From contig NC_018870.1 of NCBI RefSeq assembly GCF_000305935.1, positions 451,942 to 515,941 of the forward strand: a stretch of DNA of 64,000 nucleotides. The letters run 5' to 3'. The notes below the pieces were generated by a model that worked only from the letters and a program-made list of their open reading frames with translations, made no database searches and was not told the origin of the DNA. Within the stretch, counting starts at the first letter, position 1, and every line of letters starts with the position of its first letter. Origin of the DNA: Thermacetogenium phaeum DSM 12270. Its GTDB lineage: Bacteria > Bacillota > DSM-12270 > Thermacetogeniales > Thermacetogeniaceae. Below are positions 23,752 to 33,456 of this stretch, piece by piece. The position numbers were made by a program, and so were the translations under genes.

Positions 23752-23775
23752 GCTGTTTGGCACCAGCCAAACAGC
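23752..23775. terminator. Perfect nine-base-pair hairpin
   Basis: GCTGTTTGG and CCAAACAGC with a six-base loop, in the gap between the small membrane protein and tRNA-Leu. There is no U tract. It may insulate the two transcription units. Confidence 0.4.
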
Positions 23776-23804
23776 CACTGAAATAATTTCCTCCAGCGGC
23801 CAAG

Positions 23805-23815
23805 TATGCTATAAT
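23805..23815 (+). promoter_or_regulatory. Extended -10 promoter for tRNA-Leu/tig
   Basis: TATGCTATAAT includes TGC before TATAAT (23810-23815), an extended -10. The -35 is weak. A dyad GGCCA-AGTA / TACT-ATGGCC surrounds it. It lies about 85 bases before the tRNA. Confidence 0.5.
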
Positions 23816-23899
23816 GTACTATGGCCGTTTGCAATCGCTTTTCTCGGCTTTTTTGCTTGACTTATTAACAAAGGCGGTGCTATTATTGCTAGGTGAGAT

Positions 23900-23982
23900 G
23901 CGGGAGTGGCGGAACTGGCAGACGCGCCGGACTTAGGATCCGGTGGGTAACCGTAAGGGTTCGAATCCCTTCTCCCGCACCA
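23900..23982 (+). tRNA. tRNA-Leu (anticodon TAG), CCA encoded
   Basis: Acceptor GCGGGAG pairs with CTCCCGC, then A and CCA. The anticodon stem CCGGA/TCCGG has loop CTTAGGA, giving anticodon TAG. The variable arm (GTGGGTAACCGT region) is of the long class II type, and the T arm has GGTTCGAATCC. This fits tRNA-Leu reading CUA/CUN codons. Confidence 0.95.
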
Positions 23983-24094
23983 ACCTTGCAGGTTTTCCTG
24001 GATGGCAGGCCCTGTAAGGCCACAGTCACCACGGGGCCTGCCTCTAAATATCATAAAGGCAAATGCAGCGAGTTTATGTTGAGGAGGAGCATAA

Positions 24095-25498
24095 ATGCGT
24101 GCAGCCCTGGAAAGTATAGAAAAAAACCAGGCGTCAATTCATGTGGAAGTGGAAGAAGAAAGAGTGGCCGAGGCTTTAGAGCAGGCCTACCGCAAAATCG
24201 TCAAGAAGACGGTTGTTCCTGGTTTTCGCAAAGGCCGGGTGCCGCGCCCGATTCTGGAGGCGCGTTTGGGGAAAGAGGTGCTTTATCAGGAAGCGCTGGA
24301 GATCCTCCTCGAGCAGGCTTATAGGGAAGCGGTTATTGAAACCGCCATCGAGCCCATCGACCATCCGGAAATCGATGTCATCCAGATGGAGGAAGGGAAG
24401 CCGCTGATCTTTAACGTCAAGGTGGAGGTCCTTCCCGAGGTCAAGCTGGGTGATAACTATAAAGGGGTGACTGCGGTTATCCCCGAGGTTAAGATAGGGG
24501 ACGACGAGGTTGAGGCCCACCTGAAATTACTGCAGCAGCGCCACGCCAGGCTTGTGGATGCCGGCGACAAGGCAATTGACGACGGGGATGTGGCGGTGAT
24601 CGACCTGGAGACCGTCGTTAACGGCAAGGTTGAGCAGCGCCTCTCCGGCAAGGATCAGATTATAGAGGTGGGGATGGCCAAGTTCATTCCCGGTTTTGAG
24701 GGTCACCTGATCGACATGAAGGCGGGGGAGAGGAAGGAGTTTACCCTCAATTTGCCCTCCGTATTTCAGTACAAGGACCTCGAAGGGAAAGAGGCCAAGT
24801 TTAAAGTGAAGGTTGTGGCCGTCAAGCGCAAAGAATATCCCGACCTCGACGATGAGTTCGCCCGCGATGTCAGTGAATTCTCCACCCTGGAAGAATTAAA
24901 GGAGCATTTAAGAAAAAAACTGGAAGAGACGGGGCAGCGTCAGGCCAGGCGCATTTTTAAGGAGCGCGTCGTTGCCAAAGTGGTGGATGATGCCAACGTT
25001 GAGATTCCGGAGCCCCTTCTCAAGCGCCAGTTGAATCTGGAATACAGCCAGTTTTTGCAGCGCCTGGCAATGCAGCGCCTCAACATGGACGACTATCTGC
25101 GGATGGTTAACAAGGATAAGGAGGCACTGCAGCGCGACCTGGAGGAGAGAGCGAGAAGGGTTGTGAAAACGAGACTGGTGCTGGGTGCCGTAGCCAAGGC
25201 CGAGGGGATCAAGGTAACCCCGGAGGAACTGGCGCAGGAGATCAACGACATGGCTGCACAGTATAATCTGGATGCGGAGAAGCTGCGGGCGGATCTGGAG
25301 GCCAGAGACCAGATTGGAGCAATCGAAGAGGACTTGCTGATGGAAAAGGTGAGCGACTTTCTGGCAGACAATGCAGTTCCTCTGACTGAACCGGAAAATA
25401 GGCAGGACGAGACAGAGGCGGAGGTGCAGGACGCTCAAGAGGGCGCTGCAGCGGAAGAAGAACAGGGAAAAGATAGTGGGGAAGGGCCTTCGGCCTAG
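24095..25498 (+). CDS. tig: Trigger factor (ribosome-associated chaperone)
   Basis: A 467-residue trigger factor. The N-terminal ribosome-binding domain has the signature GFRKGRVPRPILE near residues 44-56. A FKBP-type prolyl isomerase domain follows (about 150-245), then a long helical C-terminal chaperone domain. The last 35 residues are an acidic extension (many Glu and Gln), more pronounced than in most relatives. It binds nascent chains at the ribosome exit. GAGGAGG lies six to seven bases before the ATG. It precedes clpP and clpX, the usual order tig-clpP-clpX. Confidence 0.93.
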   Translation: MRAALESIEKNQASIHVEVEEERVAEALEQAYRKIVKKTVVPGFRKGRVPRPILEARLGKEVLYQEALEILLEQAYREAVIETAIEPIDHPEIDVIQMEEGKPLIFNVKVEVLPEVKLGDNYKGVTAVIPEVKIGDDEVEAHLKLLQQRHARLVDAGDKAIDDGDVAVIDLETVVNGKVEQRLSGKDQIIEVGMAKFIPGFEGHLIDMKAGERKEFTLNLPSVFQYKDLEGKEAKFKVKVVAVKRKEYPDLDDEFARDVSEFSTLEELKEHLRKKLEETGQRQARRIFKERVVAKVVDDANVEIPEPLLKRQLNLEYSQFLQRLAMQRLNMDDYLRMVNKDKEALQRDLEERARRVVKTRLVLGAVAKAEGIKVTPEELAQEINDMAAQYNLDAEKLRADLEARDQIGAIEEDLLMEKVSDFLADNAVPLTEPENRQDETEAEVQDAQEGAAAEEEQGKDSGEGPSA

Positions 25499-25534
25499 AA
25501 GGAGCGCTTACTGAAGGGGTGGTCTAATTCGGGA

Positions 25535-25573
25535 GAAGCCGCAGGCTTAGATTTATGCCGGGCGGTTTCTTTT
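25535..25573 (+). terminator. tig terminator
   Basis: GAAGCCGC pairs with GCGGTTTC (one G-U) and is followed by TTTT, 37 bases after the tig stop. Confidence 0.6.
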
Positions 25574-25600
25574 AACACACCGGATTATTTGATATATTAA
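25572..25600 (+). promoter_or_regulatory. clpP promoter
   Basis: TTAACA and TATTAA separated by 17 bases, about 28 bases before the clpP start. No clear CtsR-type direct repeat was seen. Confidence 0.5.
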
Positions 25601-25627
25601 AAGTAGAAAGGGAGCAGGTGAATCCTT

Positions 25628-26233
25628 ATGAATAGAGCCCAGTATCTCGTTCCCATAGTGGTTGAGCAGACGAGCCGCGGGGAGAGGTCGTACGACATCT
25701 ATTCCCGGCTGTTGAAAGACAGGATCATCTTTTTGGGGACCCCGATAGATGATAGCGTGGCCAACATCATCATCGCCCAGATGCTTTTCCTGGAAGCGGA
25801 GGATCCGGAGAAAGACATTTATCTTTACATAAATTCACCGGGCGGTTCGATCACAGCGGGATTGGCGATTTTCGATACCATGCGTTACGTCAAGCCAGAT
25901 GTTTCCACCATTTGCGTCGGCATGGCTGCGAGCATGGGCGCCTTTCTCCTGGCGGCAGGAGCTAAAAAGAAGCGCTTTGCCACCCCGAACAGCGAAATTA
26001 TGATCCACCAGCCGATGGGTGGCGCCCAAGGCCAGGCTACGGATGTCGAGATCCATGCCAGGCGCATAGTCAAGGTGCGGGATCGGCTTAACCGCATTCT
26101 GGCCGAACTGACCGGCCAGTCTGTGGAAAGGATCAGCCGGGACACCGACCGCGACACCTTTATGGATGCCGAGGAGGCCAAAGAGTACGGTATCATCGAT
26201 GAGGTGATTACCTCCCGCGTCGATAAGGTGTAG
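25628..26233 (+). CDS. clpP: ATP-dependent Clp protease proteolytic subunit
   Basis: A 201-residue ClpP with the serine-protease triad: Ser in GMAASMGAF (about residue 102), His in MIHQPMGG (about 127) and Asp further on in DRDTFMDA. The N-terminal region [28 protein letters not shown] is typical. Fourteen subunits form the barrel that degrades substrates delivered by ClpX. clpX starts 20 bases downstream, in one operon. Confidence 0.95.
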   Translation: MNRAQYLVPIVVEQTSRGERSYDIYSRLLKDRIIFLGTPIDDSVANIIIAQMLFLEAEDPEKDIYLYINSPGGSITAGLAIFDTMRYVKPDVSTICVGMAASMGAFLLAAGAKKKRFATPNSEIMIHQPMGGAQGQATDVEIHARRIVKVRDRLNRILAELTGQSVERISRDTDRDTFMDAEEAKEYGIIDEVITSRVDKV

Positions 26234-26253
26234 TTATCCTCTGGAGGAGGTGC

Positions 26254-27519
26254 GTGTACTTGTACAAGTTCGGTGACGAGAAAGGGCAGTTGAAGTGTTC
26301 CTTCTGCGGAAAGCTCCAGGATCAAGTGAAAAAGCTGGTTGCGGGTCCCGGTGTGTATATCTGTGATGAGTGCATCGAGCTCTGTAATGAGATCATCGAG
26401 GAGGAGCTGGGGGATGAAGCGGACTTCGAATTGAGCGATATCCCCAAGCCGAAGGAGATCAAGGAAATCCTCGACCAATACGTCATCGGCCAGGAAAACG
26501 CCAAAAAGATCCTCTCTGTGGCCGTATACAACCACTACAAGAGGATTAACATGGGGATGAAGTCAGATGATGTGGAGCTGCAAAAGAGTAACATCATCAT
26601 GCTTGGCCCCACCGGCTGCGGGAAGACCCTTCTCGCCCAGACACTGGCCAAGATCTTGAATGTTCCTTTTGCCATCGCCGATGCCACATCTCTGACCGAG
26701 GCCGGATATGTGGGAGAGGATGTGGAAAACATCCTCCTCAAGCTGATTCAGGCCGCTGACTACGATGTGGAAAAAGCGGAGAAGGGCATCGTTTATATCG
26801 ATGAGATCGACAAAATTGCCCGCAAGTCGGAGAATCCCTCGATCACGCGGGATGTTTCGGGGGAAGGTGTGCAGCAGGCTCTCCTAAAGATACTGGAGGG
26901 GACCGTTGCCAGCGTGCCTCCTCAAGGGGGAAGAAAGCATCCGCACCAGGAATTCATCCAGATCGATACCACCAACATCCTGTTTATCTGCGGCGGGGCT
27001 TTCGAAGGTATCGACAAAATCATTCAGAACCGCATCGGGAAGAAGACGATCGGCTTCGGCGCGGAGCTGAGCAGACAGGAGAAGGACATCGGTAAGATTC
27101 TGAGCCAGATCCTTCCGGTCGACCTCTTAAAGTACGGGCTGATACCGGAGTTTGTGGGACGGGTGCCCATCATCGTCACCCTCGATGCCCTGGATGAGGA
27201 AGCGTTGGTGAGGATCCTTACCGAGCCTAAAAATGCCCTGGTGCGCCAGTACCAGAAGCTTTTTGAGATCGACGGGGTGACTTTAGAGTTCAAAGAAGAT
27301 GCGCTCAGAGCGGTGGCCAAAGAGGCCATTCGAAGGAATACAGGGGCACGTGGTCTCCGGGCGATACTCGAAGATATTATGCTCAATGTAATGTACGAGG
27401 TGCCGTCACGCCACGACATAATCAAGTGCGTGATTACAAAGGATGTCATCGCCAAAAAAGAGGAGCCAATCCTGGTCACGGAGGACCGCAGCAAAAAGAA
27501 AAAAGAAGAGACGGCATAA
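26254..27519 (+). CDS. clpX: ClpX unfoldase
   Basis: A 421-residue AAA+ ATPase. The N-terminal zinc-binding domain has CSFCG and CDECIELC (residues about 12-42), then Walker A GPTGCGKT, Walker [10 protein letters not shown] and the ClpP-contacting IGF loop (KTIGFGAEL). It unfolds tagged proteins into ClpP. The start is GTG 26254, a few bases after GGAGGAGG. The C-terminus is a short Lys/Glu tail. Confidence 0.95.
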   Translation: MYLYKFGDEKGQLKCSFCGKLQDQVKKLVAGPGVYICDECIELCNEIIEEELGDEADFELSDIPKPKEIKEILDQYVIGQENAKKILSVAVYNHYKRINMGMKSDDVELQKSNIIMLGPTGCGKTLLAQTLAKILNVPFAIADATSLTEAGYVGEDVENILLKLIQAADYDVEKAEKGIVYIDEIDKIARKSENPSITRDVSGEGVQQALLKILEGTVASVPPQGGRKHPHQEFIQIDTTNILFICGGAFEGIDKIIQNRIGKKTIGFGAELSRQEKDIGKILSQILPVDLLKYGLIPEFVGRVPIIVTLDALDEEALVRILTEPKNALVRQYQKLFEIDGVTLEFKEDALRAVAKEAIRRNTGARGLRAILEDIMLNVMYEVPSRHDIIKCVITKDVIAKKEEPILVTEDRSKKKKEETA

Positions 27520-27521
27520 GG

Positions 27522-27546
27522 GGGTGCGCAGAGCACCCTTTTGATT
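27522..27546 (+). terminator. clpX terminator
   Basis: GGGTGC and GCACCC with a five-base loop followed by TTTTGATTTT, directly after the clpX stop. Confidence 0.7.
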
Positions 27547-27603
27547 TTCATGGGGTTCTCTTTTCCCCCCGTCCTATTGCCCTGCGACTGAGGGGAGTTG
27601 ACC

Positions 27604-27628
27604 ACCGGGATCTTTTCCCGGTTTTTTT
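27604..27628 (+). terminator. Second terminator after clpX
   Basis: ACCGGGA/TTCCCGGT with a four-base loop and seven T residues. This is a strong intrinsic terminator separating clpPX from lonB. Confidence 0.8.
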
Positions 27629-27819
27629 AATTTCGGGCCTGAAATGCGTTCCGGTTTATCCTGCATCCGGATTTCAGGGCAAGCGGCCGGGTATCCCGGG
27701 ATGCCGGAATTTCGCTCCGGGAAAATATTTTTCAGGGGAGCGGATGGCCGCCAGAAGGGTTAAAAGCCGCGGTTCCTGGCAATAATGAGGATAAATTTAG
27801 AAAAATACGGATAGGAGCC

Positions 27820-29493
27820 GTGGTCGTTGTGGCTGGTGAATTTCCCGGATTAAGCGGATTCAACGGTTTGATCGGGATCGTTCAGATCGTTTTTGTGATT
27901 ATTATCGGCCTTTACTTCTGGAATCTCCTGCGCAACCAACAGGGGACGCGTCTGGCCGTGGATAAAGAATCGAAAAAGGAGCTGGAGAAGATCCAGCGCC
28001 TGCGCCGTATATCCCTGGCAGAGCCGCTGTCTGAGAAGACCCGCCCCCGGCGCTTTGAAGAGATCGTCGGGCAGGAAGAGGGGCTCAAGGCGCTCCGTGC
28101 CGCACTCTGCGGGCCCAATCCCCAGCATGTCTTGATCTACGGCCCGCCGGGTGTGGGGAAGACCGCCGCTGCCCGCCTGGTGCTGGAGGAGGCCAAGCGC
28201 AACCCCGACTCCCCCTTTGGGATGAGTGCGGGTTTTGTGGAACTAGATGCCACCATCGCCCGTTTTGACGAACGGGGGATCGCCGACCCCTTGATCGGCT
28301 CGGTGCACGACCCCATCTACCAGGGGGCCGGACCATTGGGAATGGCGGGGATACCCCAACCGAAGCCGGGGGCCGTCACCAAGGCCCACGGAGGGATCCT
28401 CTTCATCGACGAGATCGGGGAGCTGCATCCGATCCAGTTGAATAAACTCCTAAAGGTATTGGAGGACCGGAAGGTTTTCTTCGAGAGCGCCTACTACAAC
28501 TCCGAAGACACCCATATCCCGGCTCACATCCACGACATCTTCCAGAACGGGCTGCCGGCGGATTTCCGCCTCATCGGGGCCACCACCAGGCTTCCCGAGG
28601 AGATCTCGCCGGCGATCAGGTCGCGCTGTGTAGAGGTGTTTTTCCGGGCGCTGCTGCCGGAGGAGATTGGGAAAATAGCCGGTAATGCCGCAGCCAGGAT
28701 CGGCTTCAGCTTCGGGGCGGGTGCCCTGGAGGTCGTGGCAAGATATGCCATCAACGGGAGGGATGCCGTCAACATCGTCCAGATCGCCGCCGGCATTGCC
28801 CATTCCCGGGGCGAAAGGGTGATTTTGGCCGCAGACGTGGAGTGGGTGGTGAGCAGCGGGCAGTACTCCCCGCGCCCGGAGAGCAAGATACCCCTACAGC
28901 CGGCGGTCGGGCGCGTTAACGGTCTGGCGGTGGTGGGGCCGAATATGGGGACACTACTGGAGATCGAGGTTGCGGTGGGGCCCCCTCTGGATGGAAGGGG
29001 AGAGATCACCGTTACGGGGATCGTGGAGGAGGAGGAACTGGGCGGCCTGGCCGGAAGGCGCGTGCGCCGCAAGAGCATGATCAGGAGTTCGGTGGAGAAT
29101 GCCCTCACAGTGCTCAGGCGCTTCCTCGATGTGGATCCCCGGCGCTGTGACATTCACATCAATTTCCCCGGTACGGTGCCGACAGACGGCCCTTCCGCCG
29201 GTGTTGCCATTGCGGTGGGCATCTACTCCGCTTTGACCGGGAGAGCGGTCAGCAATCAGGTTGCCCTGACCGGAGAGCTCTCCCTGCACGGAGAGGTCAA
29301 GCCGGTGGGGGGAATTATTGCCAAGGTGGAGGCCGCCCGGAGGGCGGGGGCGAAAAAGGTTTTGATCCCTCAGGAGAACTGGCAGGAGATTTTCAAAGAG
29401 ATGCCGCTCGAGGTGATTCCTATTGCACAGCTGAAAGATGCCCTGCGCCTGGCCCTGCTTCCCGGCGACTGCAGCAGGCAGGCATCGGCTTAA
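27820..29493 (+). CDS. lonB: LonB-type membrane-associated ATP-dependent protease
   Basis: A 557-residue protein with an N-terminal membrane helix (about residues 15-33, IVQIVFVIIIGLYFW), an AAA+ domain (Walker [10 protein letters not shown] near 109, FIDEIGEL near 195) and a Lon peptidase domain with Ser in DGPSAGVA (about residue 458) and Lys about 43 residues later in AGAKKVLI. In Bacillus, LonB is made in the forespore and helps control sigma factors, so it suggests a spore former. The start is GTG 27820 with ATAGGAG ahead. Next gene lon is 138 bases downstream with its own promoter. Confidence 0.9.
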   Translation: MVVVAGEFPGLSGFNGLIGIVQIVFVIIIGLYFWNLLRNQQGTRLAVDKESKKELEKIQRLRRISLAEPLSEKTRPRRFEEIVGQEEGLKALRAALCGPNPQHVLIYGPPGVGKTAAARLVLEEAKRNPDSPFGMSAGFVELDATIARFDERGIADPLIGSVHDPIYQGAGPLGMAGIPQPKPGAVTKAHGGILFIDEIGELHPIQLNKLLKVLEDRKVFFESAYYNSEDTHIPAHIHDIFQNGLPADFRLIGATTRLPEEISPAIRSRCVEVFFRALLPEEIGKIAGNAAARIGFSFGAGALEVVARYAINGRDAVNIVQIAAGIAHSRGERVILAADVEWVVSSGQYSPRPESKIPLQPAVGRVNGLAVVGPNMGTLLEIEVAVGPPLDGRGEITVTGIVEEEELGGLAGRRVRRKSMIRSSVENALTVLRRFLDVDPRRCDIHINFPGTVPTDGPSAGVAIAVGIYSALTGRAVSNQVALTGELSLHGEVKPVGGIIAKVEAARRAGAKKVLIPQENWQEIFKEMPLEVIPIAQLKDALRLALLPGDCSRQASA

Positions 29494-29539
29494 GGCGGTC
29501 TTGCCCCTCCTTTTCCAGAAGGTAGGAGGCGGGTATCTG

Positions 29540-29569
29540 TTGCAGGATATTCGCCGCTTGGGGTAGAAT
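29540..29569 (+). promoter_or_regulatory. lon promoter
   Basis: TTGCAG and TAGAAT separated by 18 bases, 62 bases before the lon start. Confidence 0.55.
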
Positions 29570-29631
29570 GTATCTGTAAGCGTTTAATCAGAAGCGAAAA
29601 ACGTCTTCCCAGGAAAAGGGGGTGGCATCAC

Positions 29632-32037
29632 ATGTCCCAGGAACAAGACCAGCGGTTCGAAGAACGCACCCAGGAGCGCTGCAGCCGGGAGGAAGGGCGC
29701 ATCCTTCCACTCCTTCCCTTGCGCGGTCTGTTGGTTTTCCCGTACATGGTCATTCATCTGGATGTTGGCCGGGAAAAGTCGGTCAGCGCCATTGATGAAG
29801 CAATGCTCCATGACCGGGAAATATTTCTGGTTACGCAAAAAGAAGCCCAGACCGATGAGCCCCAAAGGGACGACATCTACCAGGTGGGGACGATTGCTGA
29901 AATCAAGCAACTGCTCAAGCTGCCGGGAGGGACCTTCCGGGTCCTTGTTGAGGGCCTACGGCGCGGGAGAATCAAGGAGTACCTTGCCCAGGAACCTTTC
30001 ATCAAGGTCATGGTCGAGGAATTTGAGGATAGTTGCGAAATAACGCCGGAGATCGAGGCCTTGATGAGGAGCGTTATCGGGCAGTTTGAAGAATACGTGA
30101 AGACCGGGAAGAAGATACCTCCGGAGACCGCCGTTTCCATAGTTTCCATCGATGAACCGGGGCGGCTTGCCGACATCATCGCAGCGCATATCAACCTGCA
30201 TGTGGGGGACAAACAGGCCATTCTCGAGGCCTTTGACCCCAAGGAGAGGCTGGAAAGGTTGGCCGAAATTCTCTCCCGGGAGATGGAGATACTGGAGCTG
30301 GAGCGCAAGATCAACATGCGCGTCCGCAAGCAAATGGAGAGAACCCAAAAGGAGTACTACCTGCGGGAGCAGATGCGGGCGATCCAGAAGGAACTGGGAG
30401 AGAAGGACGAGAGGACGGCGGAAGTGGAGGAACTGCGGGAGCGCATCGCCGAGGCCAACTTCCCTAAGGAGGTCGAGGAGAAAGCCCTGAAGGAAGTTGA
30501 GCGGCTGGAGAAGATGCCGCCGATGGTGGCGGAGGCGGTAGTCGTCCGCAACTACATCGATTGGCTTTTGGCGCTTCCCTGGTCAAAGGAAACCAGGGAC
30601 CGCCTGAATCTGGGTAAGGCGGAAGAGATCCTGGAGGCCGACCACTACGGGCTGCAGAAACCCAAGGAAAGGATTCTGGAATATCTGGCCATCCGCAAGC
30701 TGGCGACCAAGATGCGGGGGCCGATCCTCTGCTTTGTGGGACCGCCCGGGGTGGGGAAAACATCACTGGCCCGTTCCATTGCCCGCGCCCTGGGGCGCAA
30801 GTTTGTGCGCATTTCCCTGGGTGGGGTGAGGGATGAGGCGGAGATCCGGGGGCACCGCAGGACCTATGTGGGAGCGCTCCCCGGCCGGATCATTCAGGGA
30901 ATGCGGCAGGCGGGAACGAAGAATCCGGTTTTCCTGCTGGATGAGGTCGACAAATTGAGCTCCGATTTCCGCGGTGATCCGAGTTCCGCTCTGCTGGAGG
31001 TGCTGGACGCCGAGCAGAACCACGCCTTCAGCGATCACTATATCGAGGTTCCCTTTGACCTCTCCAAGGTGATGTTTATTACGACCGCCAATGTGGAATA
31101 CAACATCCCTCGTCCTCTGCTCGACCGGATGGAGGTCATTCACCTTTCCGGTTATACCGAAGAGGAGAAGGTCAGGATTGCCGAACGGCACCTGATCCCC
31201 AAGCAGGTCAAGGAGCACGGGCTTAAAAGCCACCACCTGCAGATCTCGGAGAATGCCCTGCGCAGAATTATCAGGGAATACACCCGGGAGGCAGGGGTAC
31301 GCAACCTGGAACGGGAGATTGCCGCAATCTGTCGGAAAACGGCGCGCGAGGTTGTCAAGGATAAAAACTACCAGGTGAAGGTCACGGCTGCCAATGTGGA
31401 AGCTTTTCTGGGCATCCCGCGCTATCGTTACGGGGCTATTGAAAAGAAGAGTGAAGTCGGTGTGGCGGTAGGCCTGGCTTGGACGGAGGTCGGCGGCGAG
31501 GTGCTGAATGTAGAGGTGAGCATCCTTAAAGGGAAGGGAAACATTATGCTCACCGGAAAGCTCGGCGATGTGATGAAGGAATCCGCCCAGGCGGCCTTCA
31601 GCTATGTTCGCTCCCGGTCCTCAGAGCTGGGCATTACCGGGGAATTTCACGAGAAGTGCGACATCCACATCCATATCCCTGAAGGGGCAATTCCCAAAGA
31701 CGGCCCCTCTGCAGGGATTACCATGGCCACCGCTTTGGCCTCGGCCTTAAGCGGGAGGCCGACCAGGCATGATGTGGCCATGACCGGAGAAATAACCTTG
31801 CGCGGGCGGGTTCTCCCCGTCGGGGGCATCAAGGAGAAGGTGCTGGCGGCACACCGGGCGGGGATTAAGACGGTAATCCTGCCTGCTGAGAATAAAAAGG
31901 ATCTCGAAGAGATCCCGGCCAACGTCAAGAGAAAGCTCAAGTTTGTGCTGGTCGAAAACATGGATCAGGTCTTAAGCGAAGCCCTTCTTCCCGCTCAAGA
32001 CCACCGGGAGGTACTATCGGGAGGTGTCGGAGCGTAA
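29632..32037 (+). CDS. lon: ATP-dependent Lon protease
   Basis: An 801-residue Lon. The N-terminal LON substrate domain ([23 protein letters not shown]) is followed by a helical linker, an AAA+ module (GPPGVGKTS near residue 366, FLLDEVDKL near 430) and the peptidase domain with catalytic Ser in KDGPSAG (about residue 693) and Lys in AGIKTVILP. It degrades misfolded and regulatory proteins in the cytoplasm. GGGGGTGG sits before the ATG. The small membrane-protein gene follows by 23 bases. Confidence 0.95.
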   Translation: MSQEQDQRFEERTQERCSREEGRILPLLPLRGLLVFPYMVIHLDVGREKSVSAIDEAMLHDREIFLVTQKEAQTDEPQRDDIYQVGTIAEIKQLLKLPGGTFRVLVEGLRRGRIKEYLAQEPFIKVMVEEFEDSCEITPEIEALMRSVIGQFEEYVKTGKKIPPETAVSIVSIDEPGRLADIIAAHINLHVGDKQAILEAFDPKERLERLAEILSREMEILELERKINMRVRKQMERTQKEYYLREQMRAIQKELGEKDERTAEVEELRERIAEANFPKEVEEKALKEVERLEKMPPMVAEAVVVRNYIDWLLALPWSKETRDRLNLGKAEEILEADHYGLQKPKERILEYLAIRKLATKMRGPILCFVGPPGVGKTSLARSIARALGRKFVRISLGGVRDEAEIRGHRRTYVGALPGRIIQGMRQAGTKNPVFLLDEVDKLSSDFRGDPSSALLEVLDAEQNHAFSDHYIEVPFDLSKVMFITTANVEYNIPRPLLDRMEVIHLSGYTEEEKVRIAERHLIPKQVKEHGLKSHHLQISENALRRIIREYTREAGVRNLEREIAAICRKTAREVVKDKNYQVKVTAANVEAFLGIPRYRYGAIEKKSEVGVAVGLAWTEVGGEVLNVEVSILKGKGNIMLTGKLGDVMKESAQAAFSYVRSRSSELGITGEFHEKCDIHIHIPEGAIPKDGPSAGITMATALASALSGRPTRHDVAMTGEITLRGRVLPVGGIKEKVLAAHRAGIKTVILPAENKKDLEEIPANVKRKLKFVLVENMDQVLSEALLPAQDHREVLSGGVGA

Positions 32038-32060
32038 GATAGGAAGAGGGGTGAGCGCAG

Positions 32061-32474
32061 ATGGTCGGTCGGAAAAGAAGGGGTTCTGCATCCCTGCTGC
32101 TGGGGATGGGAACCTCTTTTCTTCTGGTCATGGGTGGGGTTGGCGCCGCCGTTTTCTATGTTATAGCTTCCGGGGGTGCTGACTTCTACCTTAGCCGTTA
32201 TTTTACCTGGCTCCTTTTCGTGAGTGTGACTTGCGGGGGTATGGTTGCCGGATACAGCGGAGGGGTCGGCTGCTGGGTGCCCGCCGGGAGCATCGGCCTG
32301 CTGTGGGGAGGCCTGACGGCATTGCTGTTGACTGCTGCGGCTCCCTCCGGCCCCGGGATCCCTGCTCTCCTTGCTCTTCTGGTTCTACCTGCCCTCGTAA
32401 GCGGCACCGGGGCGCTCCTGGCCGCCAACAGGAGGGTGAAAAAGCGTAGGGAGGCCCCTCCGGAAGCAGGATAA
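32061..32474 (+). CDS. Four-helix membrane protein (TIGR04086-like)
   Basis: A 137-residue protein with a basic N-terminus (VGRKRRGS), four hydrophobic segments (about residues 11-35, 45-65, 70-92, 97-120) and a basic tail. Length, Gly-rich helices and topology match the TIGR04086/YrzE type of Firmicute membrane proteins of unknown function. It follows lon closely and may be cotranscribed. Family placement is tentative. Confidence 0.6.
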   Translation: MVGRKRRGSASLLLGMGTSFLLVMGGVGAAVFYVIASGGADFYLSRYFTWLLFVSVTCGGMVAGYSGGVGCWVPAGSIGLLWGGLTALLLTAAAPSGPGIPALLALLVLPALVSGTGALLAANRRVKKRREAPPEAG

Positions 32475-32606
32475 AAAGAGAACAAGGCCTGCAGAGGGAA
32501 CGCTCGACGACACCTGTTTCCGGAGCGACTCCATCAGGCTGCAGGGGATCAGCCAGTAAGCATGGAGTTGCCTTGCGGAGAAAAAGGATGATGGGTGGGG
32601 TATGAA

Positions 32607-33440
32607 ATGGGAGTGGTGAGGGTCGGCCTGATTCAGATGCTTGTGGAGGAGTCGAAGGAGAAGAACCTGAGCAGGGCGGAGGAGATGGTCAGGGAGGCGG
32701 CGGGGCGGGGGGCAGGGCTGGTTGTGCTGCCGGAGATGTTCAACTGCCCGTACAGCAACGAGTTCTTCCCCCCTTACGCCGAGCAGGAAGGGGGTTACAC
32801 CTGGCAGCGGCTCTCCCGCATGGCCGGAGAAAGGCGGGTCTTCCTGGTAGGGGGATCTGTCCCCGAAAGGGGTGAGGACGGCAGGATCTACAACACTTCT
32901 TACATCTTCGATGACAGGGGAAGGCAGATCGGGAAGCACAGGAAGGTGCACCTCTTCGACATCGATGTTGAGGGGCAGTATTTCAGGGAGTCAGAGATCC
33001 TGGCGCCGGGCAGCAGGGCGACAGTTTTCGCTACCCCCTACGGCAGGATGGGGGTGATGATCTGCTACGACCTGCGCTTTCCGGAGCTGGCCAGGCTCCT
33101 TGTCCAGAAGGGTGCGTTGGTGCTCGTCGTTCCGGCTGCCTTCAACATGACCACAGGCCCCGCTCACTGGGAGCTGCTCTTCCGCTGCCGGGCGCTGGAC
33201 AACCAGGTCTTTGCCCTCGGTGTCGCCCCGGCACGGGATGAGAAGGCATCTTATGTATCTTACGCCAATTCCCTGATCGCCGACCCCTGGGGAAGGGTTG
33301 TCGTCAGGCTGGGTGAGGAAGAGGGGATCCTTGTCGAAGACCTCGACCTGGGTGAGGTGGAAAAGATCAGAGCGGCATTGCCGCTCCTCAAGCACATCCG
33401 CAGGGATCTCTATGAAGTGAGGGAAAAACTCCAGGATTAA
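32607..33440 (+). CDS. Nitrilase-superfamily carbon-nitrogen hydrolase (omega-amidase-like)
   Basis: A 277-residue enzyme with the Glu-Lys-Cys triad: Glu in VLPEMFNCPY, Lys in HRKVHLFDID and Cys in MICYDLRFPELAR. The sequence resembles omega-amidases and branch 10-type amidases, which hydrolyse alpha-ketoglutaramate or related short amides. ATG 32607 lies six bases after GGTGGGG; the in-frame GTG at 32595 sits inside that site. It converges on the aminopeptidase gene. The exact substrate is not readable from sequence. Confidence 0.85.
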   Translation: MGVVRVGLIQMLVEESKEKNLSRAEEMVREAAGRGAGLVVLPEMFNCPYSNEFFPPYAEQEGGYTWQRLSRMAGERRVFLVGGSVPERGEDGRIYNTSYIFDDRGRQIGKHRKVHLFDIDVEGQYFRESEILAPGSRATVFATPYGRMGVMICYDLRFPELARLLVQKGALVLVVPAAFNMTTGPAHWELLFRCRALDNQVFALGVAPARDEKASYVSYANSLIADPWGRVVVRLGEEEGILVEDLDLGEVEKIRAALPLLKHIRRDLYEVREKLQD

Positions 33441-33456
33441 CAAGAAGGCTCAAGGA

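Noticed and set aside
32040-32600. Minus-strand frames across the small membrane protein and nitrilase genes
   Set aside because: They are complementary shadows of GC-rich coding sequence with no starts or motifs of their own.
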